From positions 62,001 through 126,000 of the forward strand of contig JAJDYI010000086.1 of assembly GCA_022825235.1 (NCBI GenBank): a stretch of 64,000 bases of DNA. The letters run 5' to 3'. Under the pieces are notes generated by a model. The model ran no database searches, was not told the origin of the DNA, and saw only the letters and a program-made list of their open reading frames with translations. Shown here piece by piece: positions 28,428 to 38,076 of this stretch. The DNA comes from Alphaproteobacteria bacterium (GTDB taxonomy: Bacteria > Pseudomonadota > Alphaproteobacteria > TMED109). A program made the translations under genes and the position numbers. The first letter of the stretch is position 1; each line of letters opens with the position of its first letter.

Positions 28428-31400
28428 GACCGAAGCCCCCGCCGCCCGGCGTCTCGATCACCAGGACGTCACCAGGCATGACCTGCCGCGAGGCACTGCC
28501 CGGCAGCCGCTCGACCGTGCCGTCGTGCCGTTCCAGCGAATTGGCACCGAGTGCTCCGTCACCACCGCCCGCGAGCCCGCGCGGCGGCACGCGGCGGCGG
28601 TTGGACAGGATGCCGGCTGTCATCGGAGCCAGAAAGCGCAGGCGACGGACGACGCCGTCACCGCCCCGGTGGCGCCCGTGCCCGCCGCTGCCGCGTCGCA
28701 CTGCGAACGAATTCAGTTGCACCGGGAAGCGGTTCTCGAGCACCTCGGGATCGGTCAGGCGGGTATTGGTCATGTGGCAATGAACCGCATCCGCACCGGC
28801 ATGGTCAGGACCCGCACCCCCGCCTCCGCAGATGGTCTCATAGTATCCGAACGCGTCCGTGCCGAATGTGAGGTTGCTGACCGTGCCGTAGCTGTGTGCC
28901 TGCACGCCCAGCGCGGCAAACAGCACATCGACGATCGCCTGGCTGGTTTCGACGTTACCGGCGGCGACGGCGGCCGGATGGCACGGGGCGAGCAGCGACC
29001 GTTCCGGGATGCGGATCTCGACGGGGATCAGGCATCCGTGGTTGAGCGGAATCCGACGCTCGATCAGGACCCGCAGCACGTACAGCACGGCTGATCGGGC
29101 GACCGCGCTGGGTGCATTGAAGTTATTGGCAAGCTGCGGCGATGTGCCGGAAAAGTCGACGACCGCCGATCGCTCCGCGCGGTTCACAGTGATCTGGACC
29201 CGAATGACGGCGCCGTCATCGAGTTCGACCTCGGCCGATCCTGGCTGCAGCCGGGTCAGCAGGCGCCGGACCTGTTCCTCGGCGTGCCGCTGGACGTGCC
29301 CCATGTAGGCGTGCACCGTCTCCAGGCCGAACTCCTCGATCATCGCGTGCAGCTCCTGGATCCCGCGTTCGCCTGCCGCGAGCTGGGCCGACACGTCGGC
29401 CAGGTTCTGATCGGGATTGCGCGCGGGCCAGGGTCCGGACGCCAGGTGTCGGCGTAGGTCGTCCTCGAGCAGGCGACCCTGGGCGAGAATCGGGAGCGCA
29501 TCGAACAGGACGCCCTCCTCAAGGACGGACGTACTGGTGGCCGGCATCGAGCCGGGGGTGATGCCGCCGATGTCGGCGTGATGCGCCCGGCTGGCCACGA
29601 AGAACAGGATGCGCTCGCCGGACCGGTCGAAGACGGGCGTGACGACCGTCAAATCCGGCAGGTGCGTGCCGCCGCGGTAGGGCGCGTTGTGCAGAAAAGC
29701 GTCCCCGGGCTGCAGCGCGCCGGCGCGGGCCTCGCGCACCGCCAGCACGGCCTCGCCCATGGACCCGAGATGCACGGGGATGTGGGGTGCGTTTGCGACC
29801 AGAGCGCCCGCCCGGTCGAAGACCGCGCACGAGAAATCAAGGCGCTCCTTGATGTTGACGGAGTGTGCGGTATTGCGGAGGACCGATCCCATCTGCTCCG
29901 CGGCGGACATGAACAGTCCGTTGAACACTTCGAGCAGTACCGGGTCAGCCTCGGTCTGTCCGGCCCGGCGACGCTGCCGCCCGGTCCCGCGTTCGAGCAG
30001 AAGTTGCCCGTCGTCCAGCATCCGCGCCCGCCAGCCGGGGTCGATCACGGTGGTGGCCGTCGGTTCGACGAGGATCGCCGGGCCGGACAGCGTCACGCCT
30101 GCCCCGACATCCGAGCGGCGGTACAGCGGGACCTGCAGACGGACGCCGCGGTCGTGCAGGGTCACATGCTCCACCGGCGCCGGCGGCGCCCGGCCGGCCG
30201 GCGGACGGGAGACCGGCAGGGGACTCGTGCCGGTGGCGGCCTCGACCTCGGCTGCCTCGATGTGGAGGGCTCGCCCCTCATGCAGGAAGCCGAAGAGGCG
30301 CCGATGCTGCGTTTCGAAGTCACGCTGTACGGCGGCGCCCGGGCCGGCCGGAACGAGAAGTACCGTGTTGGTTCCGTCGTATCGGACCCGGAGGCGCCTC
30401 GTAAACCCGACCTTCGCGGTCGGATCGTCCACTGCTATCGCCGCCGCGGCGGCGCGCTCGGCGGCGTCCAGTTCGCCGGCCGCCGGGCCCGGATCGTCGA
30501 GATCGAGCTCGCGACCGACCGGCTGCTGGTCAATGGCCGAGAGGTTCGCCAGACCCATGCCGTAGGCCGACAGCACGCCGGCGAGCGGATGCAGGAGGAC
30601 CGCTTCCATGTCGAGGTCTTCCGCTACGCGACAGGCAAGCTGGCCGGCCGCGGCACCGAAGCCCGCCAGGGCGCACGCGGTGACATCGTACCCGCGCTGG
30701 ACAGAGATCTTCTTGATGGCGGCCGACATGTTCGCCACGGCGACGTCGAGGAAACCCTCGGCCACGTCCTCGGCGGTCGTCCCCGCCCTCGCGGCGAGCG
30801 CCTCGAAGGCCCGGCGGGTGACCGCCGCATCGAGCGGCTGGTCGGCATCGGGCCCGAACACGTGTGGGAAGTGGGCAGCTCGAACGCGCCCGAGCAGCAG
30901 GTTTGCATCCGTGATGGTGAGCGGTCCGCCGTTGCGGTAGCAGGCCGGACCGGGCACGGCGCCGGCGCTGTCCGGCCCCACCGTGAAGCGTTCACCGTCG
31001 AAATGGAGGATTGAGCCGCCGCCCGCGGCGACCGTCTGGATCCGGAGCGACGGTGTGGCGAGGTGCAGGCCGGCGACCTCCGCCTCCTCGACCCGTTCGA
31101 AGGTGCCTCCGTAGTAGCTGACGTCGGTGGACGTGCCCCCCATGTCGAAGCCGATGATCCGCGTGAAGCCAGCGGCCTGGGCGGTTCGCGCCGCCCCGAC
31201 CACGCCGCCTGCGGGGCCCGACAGGACGGCGTCCTTCCCCCGGAAGCGGGCTGCCGAGGCCAGCCCGCCGTTGGACTGCATGAAGGACAGCGGAATTCCC
31301 TCAAGTTCGCGCTGGAGGTCCCGGATGTAGCGGTTGAGGACCGGCGAGAGATAGGCGTCGGCCACCGTCGTGCCGCCCCGGCTCACGAGCTTCAGGAGCG

Positions 31401-31998
31401 GGACGGTTTCGTGGGACACCGACACCTGCGCAAAACCGGCTCGGCGAGCGATGTCGGCGAGCGCACGTTCATGATCGGTGTAGCGATAGCCGTGCATCAG
31501 GACGATGGCGACCGACCGTAAGCCGCCCGCGGCCGCCTCTCGGAGCGCGCGCTCGGACGCGGCCGCATCGAGCGGCGTCAGCACCTCGCCGCCCGCGCTG
31601 ACGCGTTCGTCGATTTCGATCACCTCTGCGTAGGGCAGTGCCGGCCGCACGATGCGCCGGGCGAAGATGTCGGGCCGCGCCTGGGTGCCGATCTGCAGGG
31701 CGTCGCCGAAGCCCCGCGTGACACACAGCAGGACGGGCTCTCCCTTGCGTTCAAGGAGTGCGTTCGTCGCCACGGTCGTCCCCATGCGGACCGAGGCGAC
31801 CGCGCTGGCAGGGATCGGTTGCGAAGTCGCGATCCCGAGCACCGCGCGGATACCGGCCACGGCGGCGTCTCGGTAGTGCCCGGGGCTGTTCGAAAGCAGC
31901 TTGCGCGCCGTCAGCGTGCCGTCCGGGGCGCGCGCCACCACGTCGGTGAAGGTGCCGCCCCGGTCAATCCAGAACTGCCAGCCGTGGGAAACATCCAT
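28420..31998 (-). CDS. 5-oxoprolinase / hydantoinase A+B fusion protein
   Basis: A 1192-aa ATP-dependent amidohydrolase. The N-terminal HyuA half has an actin-like ATPase signature [11 protein letters not shown] (about residues 11-21), [15 protein letters not shown], and [13 protein letters not shown]. The C-terminal HyuB half starts near residue 680 ([44 protein letters not shown], read in parts) and ends with [13 protein letters not shown] and a glycine-rich tail. The length and single-chain layout match 5-oxoprolinase, which opens pyroglutamate to glutamate, but hydantoinases share the fold. ATG 31998 ([10 protein letters not shown]) is chosen because upstream residues lack homology. It overlaps mlaA downstream. 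Confidence 0.88.
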   Translation of the reverse strand: MDVSHGWQFWIDRGGTFTDVVARAPDGTLTARKLLSNSPGHYRDAAVAGIRAVLGIATSQPIPASAVASVRMGTTVATNALLERKGEPVLLCVTRGFGDALQIGTQARPDIFARRIVRPALPYAEVIEIDERVSAGGEVLTPLDAAASERALREAAAGGLRSVAIVLMHGYRYTDHERALADIARRAGFAQVSVSHETVPLLKLVSRGGTTVADAYLSPVLNRYIRDLQRELEGIPLSFMQSNGGLASAARFRGKDAVLSGPAGGVVGAARTAQAAGFTRIIGFDMGGTSTDVSYYGGTFERVEEAEVAGLHLATPSLRIQTVAAGGGSILHFDGERFTVGPDSAGAVPGPACYRNGGPLTITDANLLLGRVRAAHFPHVFGPDADQPLDAAVTRRAFEALAARAGTTAEDVAEGFLDVAVANMSAAIKKISVQRGYDVTACALAGFGAAAGQLACRVAEDLDMEAVLLHPLAGVLSAYGMGLANLSAIDQQPVGRELDLDDPGPAAGELDAAERAAAAAIAVDDPTAKVGFTRRLRVRYDGTNTVLLVPAGPGAAVQRDFETQHRRLFGFLHEGRALHIEAAEVEAATGTSPLPVSRPPAGRAPPAPVEHVTLHDRGVRLQVPLYRRSDVGAGVTLSGPAILVEPTATTVIDPGWRARMLDDGQLLLERGTGRQRRRAGQTEADPVLLEVFNGLFMSAAEQMGSVLRNTAHSVNIKERLDFSCAVFDRAGALVANAPHIPVHLGSMGEAVLAVREARAGALQPGDAFLHNAPYRGGTHLPDLTVVTPVFDRSGERILFFVASRAHHADIGGITPGSMPATSTSVLEEGVLFDALPILAQGRLLEDDLRRHLASGPWPARNPDQNLADVSAQLAAGERGIQELHAMIEEFGLETVHAYMGHVQRHAEEQVRRLLTRLQPGSAEVELDDGAVIRVQITVNRAERSAVVDFSGTSPQLANNFNAPSAVARSAVLYVLRVLIERRIPLNHGCLIPVEIRIPERSLLAPCHPAAVAAGNVETSQAIVDVLFAALGVQAHSYGTVSNLTFGTDAFGYYETICGGGGAGPDHAGADAVHCHMTNTRLTDPEVLENRFPVQLNSFAVRRGSGGHGRHRGGDGVVRRLRFLAPMTAGILSNRRRVPPRGLAGGGDGALGANSLERHDGTVERLPGSASRQVMPGDVLVIETPGGGGFGRA

Positions 31999-32312
31999 GG
32001 TCCGCGATCCGCCAAGCGCGGGCGTGCCCCGCGAACGACCATGCAAGATATCGGAAAGCGCGGATGTCCTCCGTGGCCGGACCCGGCCCGAGGACCCTAT
32101 GATCGGGCGGCGGCGCCTGCGGCCCGTGACCACGTTCGCGGCAACGCGCGCGGGCCCCGTCGGCCCGCCGAGCAGGACAACCCGCGCAAGTCCTCCGGGA
32201 GGAGTCAACGGCATGTCGATACGAGCGCTGCGAACGCGGTCCCTGCGGGCTCGGAGCGGCCCGTCCTGTGCCCGAGGGCTCCGCCGCCAACAGGCCCCTG
32301 CGGGCTGAAGCG
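31999..32312. other. Divergent intergenic region between the 5-oxoprolinase and DjlA-like genes
   Basis: This 314-nt stretch should hold promoters for both flanking genes, but no convincing hexamer pair was found by eye. The overlapping frames are shadows. No RNA gene or repeat was recognised. Confidence 0.4.
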
Positions 32313-33083
32313 ATGGCATTTCTCGGTACGTTGCTCGGCGGCACCCTGGGATTCGCCATCGGCGGGCCGATCGGCGCCCTCATCGGCGCGGGCGGCGGGC
32401 ACCTGCTGGACCGCTTCCGCGACAGCGAACGGCGGACGCTGGCCGGTCCGGGCGTCGCCGGAGACCGCGCTGAGGCCCAGGTCGCCTTCTCGGTCGGATT
32501 GATCGGGCTGTCGGCGAAGGTTGCCAAGGCTGACGGGCGCGTGACGCCCGACGAGATTCAGGCCTTCCGGCGCGTCTATCACTTTCCGCGGCGTGACGAA
32601 TCGCGGGTCGCGGCGATCTACAACGAGGCCCGGCGCTCGTCCGAGGGGTTCGAGACGTACGCCCAGCAGATGGCGGCGATCCTCGGACCGCGGGACGAGC
32701 GGTGCGCACAGATCCTGGACTGCCTCTATGCCATCGCGGCGGCTGACGGCGTGTTTCATCCCAACGAGGACCGCATCATCCGAGAAATCGGGCAGATCTT
32801 CGGGTTCAGCGACGCGGAAGTGGGGTCGATCCGGTCCCGGCACCAGGCAGCCGGTGACGGCGCGGAGGGCGACGACCGCTCGCACTACGACGTGCTGGGG
32901 GTGGCGCCGGGTGCATCCGACGACGAGATCCGCTCGGCCCACCGCAGCCTGGTGCGCAAGTTTCACCCCGACCACCTGGTGTCCAAGGGTTTGCCGGACG
33001 AGCTGATCGAGCACGCGACCGAACGGCTTGCGGCCATCAACGCGGCGTACGAGGCGATCACGAAGGACCGCGTGCGCAAATGA
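32313..33083 (+). CDS. djlA: DjlA-like membrane-anchored J-domain protein (TerB + DnaJ)
   Basis: A 256-aa co-chaperone for DnaK. The N-terminus ([25 protein letters not shown]) is a glycine-rich membrane segment as in DjlA. Residues about 60-165 match the TerB-like helical domain ([39 protein letters not shown]). The C-terminal J domain begins [30 protein letters not shown], with the HPD that stimulates DnaK, and ends [11 protein letters not shown] 32313 is selected by alignment to the membrane segment; the ribosome site is weak. The stop overlaps the amidase start as ATGA. Confidence 0.9.
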   Translation: MAFLGTLLGGTLGFAIGGPIGALIGAGGGHLLDRFRDSERRTLAGPGVAGDRAEAQVAFSVGLIGLSAKVAKADGRVTPDEIQAFRRVYHFPRRDESRVAAIYNEARRSSEGFETYAQQMAAILGPRDERCAQILDCLYAIAAADGVFHPNEDRIIREIGQIFGFSDAEVGSIRSRHQAAGDGAEGDDRSHYDVLGVAPGASDDEIRSAHRSLVRKFHPDHLVSKGLPDELIEHATERLAAINAAYEAITKDRVRK

Positions 33084-33877
33084 AGCGCCGAATCCGGGAG
33101 GTCCTGTCCCCCAATCACAACGCCCGTCCGCCCGGCGCCGACATCGAGCTGGTGGTGGTCCATTTCACGGGCATGGAAACCGCCGCTGCCGCCCTGCGCG
33201 AGCTCACCCAGTTGGGCAGCGGTGTCAGTGCGCACTGGATGATCGACGAGGATGGGACGACTTTCCGCCTGGTGCCGGAGGAACGGCGGGCCTGGCATGC
33301 CGGTCTCGGGTCCTGGCACGACTGGCACGATGTCAACGCGGTCTCGGTCGGGATCGAGTTGGTCAACCCCGGCCACGACCACGGCTACCGGTCATTTCCC
33401 GATGACCAGATCGACGCCCTCGAGGATCTGCTGGCCGACACCTTCAAGTCCCACGGCTTGCGGCCCCGTGACCTGATCGGCCATTCGGATGTTGCGCCGG
33501 AGCGCAAGCAGGATCCGGGCGAACTGTTTCCGTGGCAACGGCTGGCGCGCGCCGGCTTCAGCATCTGGCCGGACCAGGTCGTGGAGTTCCCGGACGGTGG
33601 CCTCGGCTTGATGGACGACGCCGAGGATTTCATCGGGGACGAGGAAAGCCGTTCCGAGTTCGGGCTGGATTCCATCAGCTTGCGCGAAAGTGTGCTCGAA
33701 CTGCAGGAAAACCTGCGCACCATCGGGTACGGAATTGAGACGAACGGCATTTTCGGCACCCAGACCGAAGCGGTGGTGGCCGCCTTTCAGCGGCGGTTCC
33801 GGCCCGGCACCGTGGACGGCTATGCCGATTCCGAGACCCGGGCGCTCATCCAGGCGGTCGCGCAGATTTCGCAGTAG
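33080..33877 (+). CDS. N-acetylmuramoyl-L-alanine amidase (AmpD/AmiD type) with peptidoglycan-binding domain
   Basis: A 265-aa zinc amidase that cuts the MurNAc-L-Ala bond, for cell wall recycling or turnover. The Amidase_2 domain has zinc ligands His28 (VVVHFTG), His135 (LIGHSDVAP) and Asp145 (RKQDPGELFPW). A PG_binding_1 domain fills residues about 200-263 (SVLELQENLRTIGYGIETNG...FQRRFRPGTVDG). No signal peptide is seen, so it may act in the cytoplasm like AmpD, though the wall-binding domain is more like AmiD. ATG 33080 overlaps the DjlA-like stop as ATGA. It lies upstream of rnpB. Confidence 0.9.
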   Translation: MKRRIREVLSPNHNARPPGADIELVVVHFTGMETAAAALRELTQLGSGVSAHWMIDEDGTTFRLVPEERRAWHAGLGSWHDWHDVNAVSVGIELVNPGHDHGYRSFPDDQIDALEDLLADTFKSHGLRPRDLIGHSDVAPERKQDPGELFPWQRLARAGFSIWPDQVVEFPDGGLGLMDDAEDFIGDEESRSEFGLDSISLRESVLELQENLRTIGYGIETNGIFGTQTEAVVAAFQRRFRPGTVDGYADSETRALIQAVAQISQ

Positions 33878-33941
33878 CCAGCCGGGTCGGGTCGTCGGGC
33901 GCGTTCGGTGCGTTCACCGGCGTCTGCCGGGACGGACGGCC

Positions 33942-33970
33942 TTGACCCGGGCCAGCTGATCCCATTGAAT
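33942..33970 (+). promoter_or_regulatory. Promoter of rnpB
   Basis: TTGACC (33942-33947), 17-nt spacer, TTGAAT (33965-33970). The predicted RNA 5' end at 33977 falls 7 nt after the -10, exactly where transcription should start. Confidence 0.75.
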
Positions 33971-33976
33971 CCCATT

Positions 33977-34340
33977 GCCAGACGGCCGGATGGCCGCTCC
34001 CGGGGCTTCCCGGGGGAGGAAAGTCCGGGCTCCACGGAAACACGGTGCCGGGTAACACCCGGCGGAGGTGACTCCAGGGACAGTGCCGCAGAAAACAGAC
34101 CGCCGGCTCGCTTGCGCGCCGGCAAGGGTGAAACGGTGCGGTAAGTGCGCACCGCGTCTCCGGCAACGGAGACGGCACGGTAAACCCCACCGGGAGCAAG
34201 ACCGAATAGGGACGGTGCGGCCTGGCGACAGGCTGAAGGTGTTTCCGCCTCCGTCCGGGCCGGTCGCACGAGACGCGCGGCAACGCGCGCCCAAGATGAA
34301 TGGCCATCCTCGACAGAACCCGGCTTACAGGCCGTCTGGC
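33977..34340 (+). ncRNA. rnpB: RNase P RNA (bacterial type A)
   Basis: The catalytic RNA that matures tRNA 5' ends, about 364 nt. Terminal helix P1 is formed by GCCAGACGGCC (33977-33987) and GGCCGTCTGGC (34330-34340), perfectly complementary. Universal core elements are GAGGAAAGTCCGGGCT (34016-34031) and ACAGAACCCGGCTTACAGG (about 34313-34331), which pair in P4. The specificity domain contains GGGTGAAACGGTGCGGTAAG near 34126. It has its own promoter and lies between the amidase gene and mraZ, a common alphaproteobacterial position. Small hairpins follow (for example GTCCT/AGGAC at 34347-34361) but no T-run terminator was seen. Confidence 0.97.
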
Positions 34341-34443
34341 GCACGTGTCCTCCGGCAGGACCGACAGGTGATTCCGCGCCCCCCGGAATGCAAAGGAGAA
34401 CATAACAGGATCATATAAGCACTTACAGAACAGGCGGTTATCG

Positions 34444-34492
34444 TTGACCTGACCCATGGTTTGGCGTAGTATCCCATGTTCACCCATTTGGG
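34444..34492 (+). promoter_or_regulatory. mra (dcw) promoter with candidate MraZ operator boxes
   Basis: TTGACC (34444-34449), 17-nt spacer and TAGTAT (34467-34472) form a strong sigma70-type promoter 60 nt before the mraZ ATG. On the minus strand TGGGN boxes lie at 34482-34486, 34472-34476 and 34452-34456, that is on a 10-bp grid with one slot skipped; a further TGGG is at 34489-34492 on the plus strand. MraZ of E. coli binds TGGGN repeats with 5-nt spacers, so autoregulation is likely. Here the boxes overlap the spacer and the start site. Confidence 0.7.
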
Positions 34493-34532
34493 TTGAACTG
34501 CGCAACTGTGACGTCGTGTGGAGGGTCGAGCG

Positions 34533-35069
34533 ATGCAGGAGGTGGGAAACCGCGCCTTCTTCGCCGGCACGTTTACGCACCGGATCGACAAGAAGGGCCG
34601 GATCAGCATTCCGGCGCGCTGGCGCTCCGAGTTCCGCTCGGAAGAGTCACCCCATCTGTACGTCGCGAAGCTGGCCACCAGCTACCAGGTCCACGCGATC
34701 GAGTGCGTGACGCAGTCGGACCTGCGCCGGCGCAACTCCGAGCAGGCTGACCGCACGGAACTGTCCCAGCGCCGGCGCGGCCTGCTCGGTCTCCATCACT
34801 TCCACGCGTATTCCGCCCAGTTGATCGACCCGGAAGGCCGCGTCCAGCTGCCTGCCGACACGCTCATCGCGTCCGCCCTGGCGGAGGGCAAGGGCGAGGG
34901 CGAGGGAACTCCCAGGACGCGCAGTTTCACCATGCAGTCGCCGATCGCCGAACTCCTCGGCGCCGGCGACCGGTTCTACATCCTCCATCCGGACCACGTC
35001 GACGACTTCCTGGCAGAGGCCACGGCCGAAGCCGAGGCGGCCGATCGCCGGCCGGGGTCCGGGCTCTAG
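34533..35069 (+). CDS. mraZ: Transcriptional regulator MraZ
   Basis: MraZ is a ring-forming DNA-binding protein with two SpoVT-AbrB-like halves that represses its own dcw operon in E. coli. The two DxxxR motifs are IDKKGRISIP near residue 20 and IDPEGRVQLP near residue 100. The product is 178 aa, longer than the ~150 aa of E. coli, with an insert around EGKGEGEGTPRTRS and a longer acidic C-terminus. ATG 34533 has GGAGG 8 nt upstream; a GTG at 34518 adds five residues without support. It is first in the division and cell wall cluster. Confidence 0.95.
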   Translation: MQEVGNRAFFAGTFTHRIDKKGRISIPARWRSEFRSEESPHLYVAKLATSYQVHAIECVTQSDLRRRNSEQADRTELSQRRRGLLGLHHFHAYSAQLIDPEGRVQLPADTLIASALAEGKGEGEGTPRTRSFTMQSPIAELLGAGDRFYILHPDHVDDFLAEATAEAEAADRRPGSGL

Positions 35070-35123
35070 AAACGCCGGCACGTGGGCACTCGCCTTTCCT
35101 CCCTCCCAATTGGCGGTCACACC

Positions 35124-36062
35124 ATGGCCCACGTGCCGGTCCTCCTCACCGAGATCGTGACCCAGCTGCAGCCGGTGGATGACGCGCTCTACGTGGATGC
35201 CACGTTCGGTCGTGGCGGCATCACGCAGGCGTTGCTGGAGGCCGCGGACTGCCGCGTGGTCGGCATCGACCGCGATCCGGACGCAGGGCGAGCCGCCACG
35301 TCGCTGGCCCGGCAGTACGCGGGCCGATTCCGCTTCCTGCAGGCGCGGTTCGGCGGACTGGTTCGCGCCCTGGCGCAGCTCGATGTGCGGCAGATTGACG
35401 GCGGAATCATCTTCGACCTCGGCGTGTCGTCGCCGCAGCTCGACGATCCGGAGCGGGGATTCTCGTTCCGCCGGGACGGGCCGCTCGATATGCGGATGGG
35501 GCGCTCCGGGCAGACGGCGGCCGACGTTGTCAACGCTTCGGACGAGGCTGCGCTCACGGACATCCTTCGCACGTTCGGCGAGGAACGCCGCGCGCGCCGG
35601 ATCGCGCGGGCGATCATGGCGGCCCGGCCCCTGACGCGCACGCTTGAACTGGCGGACGTCGTGCGCTCGGCCGTCCCGGGCGGGCACCATGCGATCGACC
35701 CCGCCACCCGCACCTTTCAGGCGCTCCGGATCGCCGTCAACGATGAACTCGGCGAGCTGCGGGCGGCGCTTCACGACGCGGAGCGGCTGCTGGCCGAAGG
35801 GGCGGTGCTGGCCGTGGTGTCGTTCCATTCGCTCGAAGATCGGCTGGTCAAGCGGTTCATAGTGGAACGGTCGGCCCGCGCTCCCCGCGCCCACCGCCAC
35901 ATCCCCGACCCGGGCCCTCTTGCTGCGCCCACGTTCCGGATGACGCGGGTGCGCGCCATTCGGCCCGGGCCGGCCGAGCTCCGCCGCAATCCGCGCGCCC
36001 GCTCGGCGCGCCTCCGCACCGCGGTCCGGACCGGCGCGCCCCTCGTCACGGCGGTCGCGTGA
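35124..36062 (+). CDS. rsmH: 16S rRNA (cytosine(1402)-N(4))-methyltransferase RsmH
   Basis: RsmH (MraW) methylates C1402 in the ribosomal decoding centre using SAM. The 312-aa product starts at ATG 35124 with MAHVPVLLTEIV, the family N-terminus. The SAM site YVDATFGRGGITQALLE and GIDRDPDA follow, then IIFDLGVSSPQLDDPERGFSFR, LDMRMG and VVSFHSLEDRLVKRF. It starts 54 nt after mraZ; the frame extends to GTG 35082 but those residues lack homology. The stop overlaps the ftsL start. Confidence 0.97.
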   Translation: MAHVPVLLTEIVTQLQPVDDALYVDATFGRGGITQALLEAADCRVVGIDRDPDAGRAATSLARQYAGRFRFLQARFGGLVRALAQLDVRQIDGGIIFDLGVSSPQLDDPERGFSFRRDGPLDMRMGRSGQTAADVVNASDEAALTDILRTFGEERRARRIARAIMAARPLTRTLELADVVRSAVPGGHHAIDPATRTFQALRIAVNDELGELRAALHDAERLLAEGAVLAVVSFHSLEDRLVKRFIVERSARAPRAHRHIPDPGPLAAPTFRMTRVRAIRPGPAELRRNPRARSARLRTAVRTGAPLVTAVA

Positions 36063-36391
36063 TGTTCGCTTGGATCTTCCGTCTCGGCCGCCTGATGGGC
36101 TTCTGGCTGTGCCTGTCGATGGTGCTGGTCATGGTGCTGGGTGGCAGCACCATCTTCCGCCACCAGCTCCGTTCCGGGGAGGCCCGGCTCGAGGCGCTCG
36201 AAACCAAGGAAGAGGAGCTGCGCGCCGGCATGGATCGACTGGCCATGGAATGGTCGCGCCTGAACCAGCCGGCGCAGCTGGCCGATCTGGCCCGCCGGCA
36301 CCTTGACTTGCGCCCGATTCCGATCAGCCCGCCGGCCGAATTCGTCGAGGTGCTGGCACCGGCTCCGCTGCCCGGAGGCGCAGGGCGATGA
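36062..36391 (+). CDS. ftsL: Cell division protein FtsL
   Basis: FtsL is a small bitopic divisome protein that forms a coiled coil with FtsB and activates FtsWI. The 109-aa product has one membrane helix (about residues 10-30, MGFWLCLSMVLVMVLGG), then a heptad-rich periplasmic stretch EARLEALETKEEELRAGMDRLAMEWSRL (given in parts). The C-terminal part includes NQPAQLADLARRHLDLRPI. ATG 36062 overlaps the rsmH stop as TGATG; GTG 36059 is an alternative. Sequence conservation in this family is low, so the call leans on position and topology. Confidence 0.9.
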   Translation: MFAWIFRLGRLMGFWLCLSMVLVMVLGGSTIFRHQLRSGEARLEALETKEEELRAGMDRLAMEWSRLNQPAQLADLARRHLDLRPIPISPPAEFVEVLAPAPLPGGAGR

Positions 36392-38064
36392 GGCGCCGCT
36401 GGCGGAAATACCGCCGCGAGCCGGTGGTCAGCCTCTGGCAGAGCGGGCGCAGCCGTTCCGAGCGCACGGGCGAACGGCTGCGGGTGGGCATGACGATTCT
36501 GGCGATCGCCTTCGTGGTCGTGGGCCTTCGTCTGGGCGAGATCGCGTGGTCCGGCCACCCGGATGTCCGCCCGGTGCACGCGACCGAGGAGGTGCCGGTC
36601 CGGGGCGAGATCTTCGATCGGCACGGGACGATGCTGGCGACCACGGTCCTGGTCCCGTCGGTCTGGGTCAATCCTGCCGACGTCAGGGATCCCGCAAGGC
36701 TCGCGGCGCAGTTGGGCGCGGTGTTCCCCCGGCTCGACCAGGCGAGGCTCGAGCGGCGAATCGTGGACGGCCAGCAGCGTGGTCGCCAGTTCCTGTGGGT
36801 CCGGCGCCATGCGCGCCCGTCGCAGGCGGAAGCGGCCATGCGAATCGGTTCGCCGGGTCTTTACGTCCGGGACGAAAAGCGCCGTGTGTACCCCCAGGGC
36901 CGGTTGACCTCGCACGTCGTTGGCTACGTCAATATCGACGGCCGCCCCCAGGCCGGGATCGAGCGCGTCAGCGACCAGACGATCCAGAAGCGTCCGGTCC
37001 ACCTGACGCTCGACCTGCGGGTCCAGCACGCCCTCCGCGACCGCCTGCAGTTCGCCATGGAGCGGTTCCAGGCGATCGCGGCCGCCGGGGTCGTGCTCGA
37101 GATCGGCACCGGCGACGTGCTCGGGCAGGTGTCGTTGCCCGACTTCGATCCGAACGACGTTCAGGACGCCCACGACCCCGGCATGCTGGATCTCGGAACG
37201 CAAGGCGTCTTCGAGATGGGATCCACCTTCAAGACATTCACCGTCGCCGCTGCCCTGGACGCCGGCCAGGCCAAGGTCGATTCGCCCTTCGATGCCACGG
37301 AGCCGATCAAGATCGGCCGCTACACCATCAATGACTATCACCCCGAGGAGCGTTGGCTCCGGCTGTCCGAGGTCTTCGTCCACTCGTCGAACATCGGAAC
37401 CGTGCGCGTGGCCGAGGTGCTCGGCGAGGACAACCACTGGGACTACCTGGGGCGCCTGGGACTCCTGGGCGCAATCGAGGCGCCCGGTCTGCGGACCGCC
37501 CATCCGCGCCTGCCGGACGCCTGGGGCGACGTCCAGCGCGCCACCGTGTCGTACGGTCACGGCATAGCGGTATCACCGATGCATCTGGCCGCGGCGATGG
37601 CAGCGGTCGTCGGCGACGGCCGCTTCCGGCCCCCGCGCCTCCTCCAGTCGGAACCGTCGGTGCCGTCGACCGGTGCGCTCCACCCGTCGACGGTGCGCCA
37701 GATGCGCACCCTGCTGCGCCAGGTCGTGCAACACGGCACGGCTGGCCTGGCCGATATCGGCAACTACGAGATCGGCGGCAAGACCGGCACCGCCCAGAAG
37801 GTGGTCAACGGCCGCTACCGGCGGGGCGCCCGGACCAATTCGTTCGTGGCGGCATTTCCCATGAGCGCGCCGCGCTACGTCGTGGTCGTGCTGCTGGACG
37901 AACCCAAGGCCGCGCCGGGGACCCATGGCTTCGCCACCGCCGGCTGGAACACCGCGCCGCTCGCAGGTTCTGTCGTGGCCGGCGTGGCGCCGATTCTGGG
38001 CGTGCCGCCGGTGCCGGCGGTGCTGCCGGACGCCGATGCGCTCACGCAGGTGGCCTTGCGGTAG
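36388..38064 (+). CDS. ftsI: Septal peptidoglycan transpeptidase FtsI (PBP3)
   Basis: A 558-aa class B penicillin-binding protein that crosslinks septal peptidoglycan with FtsW. A cytoplasmic basic N-terminus precedes one membrane helix (about residues 35-50). The dimerisation/pedestal domain follows, with RGEIFDRHG and RVYPQGRLTSHVVGYV. The transpeptidase domain has GSTFKTFT (SxxK, nucleophile Ser), HSSNIGT (SxN) and GGKTGTAQK (KTG). ATG 36388 overlaps the ftsL stop as ATGA. murE follows 12 nt after the stop. Confidence 0.97.
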   Translation: MRRRWRKYRREPVVSLWQSGRSRSERTGERLRVGMTILAIAFVVVGLRLGEIAWSGHPDVRPVHATEEVPVRGEIFDRHGTMLATTVLVPSVWVNPADVRDPARLAAQLGAVFPRLDQARLERRIVDGQQRGRQFLWVRRHARPSQAEAAMRIGSPGLYVRDEKRRVYPQGRLTSHVVGYVNIDGRPQAGIERVSDQTIQKRPVHLTLDLRVQHALRDRLQFAMERFQAIAAAGVVLEIGTGDVLGQVSLPDFDPNDVQDAHDPGMLDLGTQGVFEMGSTFKTFTVAAALDAGQAKVDSPFDATEPIKIGRYTINDYHPEERWLRLSEVFVHSSNIGTVRVAEVLGEDNHWDYLGRLGLLGAIEAPGLRTAHPRLPDAWGDVQRATVSYGHGIAVSPMHLAAAMAAVVGDGRFRPPRLLQSEPSVPSTGALHPSTVRQMRTLLRQVVQHGTAGLADIGNYEIGGKTGTAQKVVNGRYRRGARTNSFVAAFPMSAPRYVVVVLLDEPKAAPGTHGFATAGWNTAPLAGSVVAGVAPILGVPPVPAVLPDADALTQVALR

Positions 38065-38076
38065 GAGACGGTGCGC

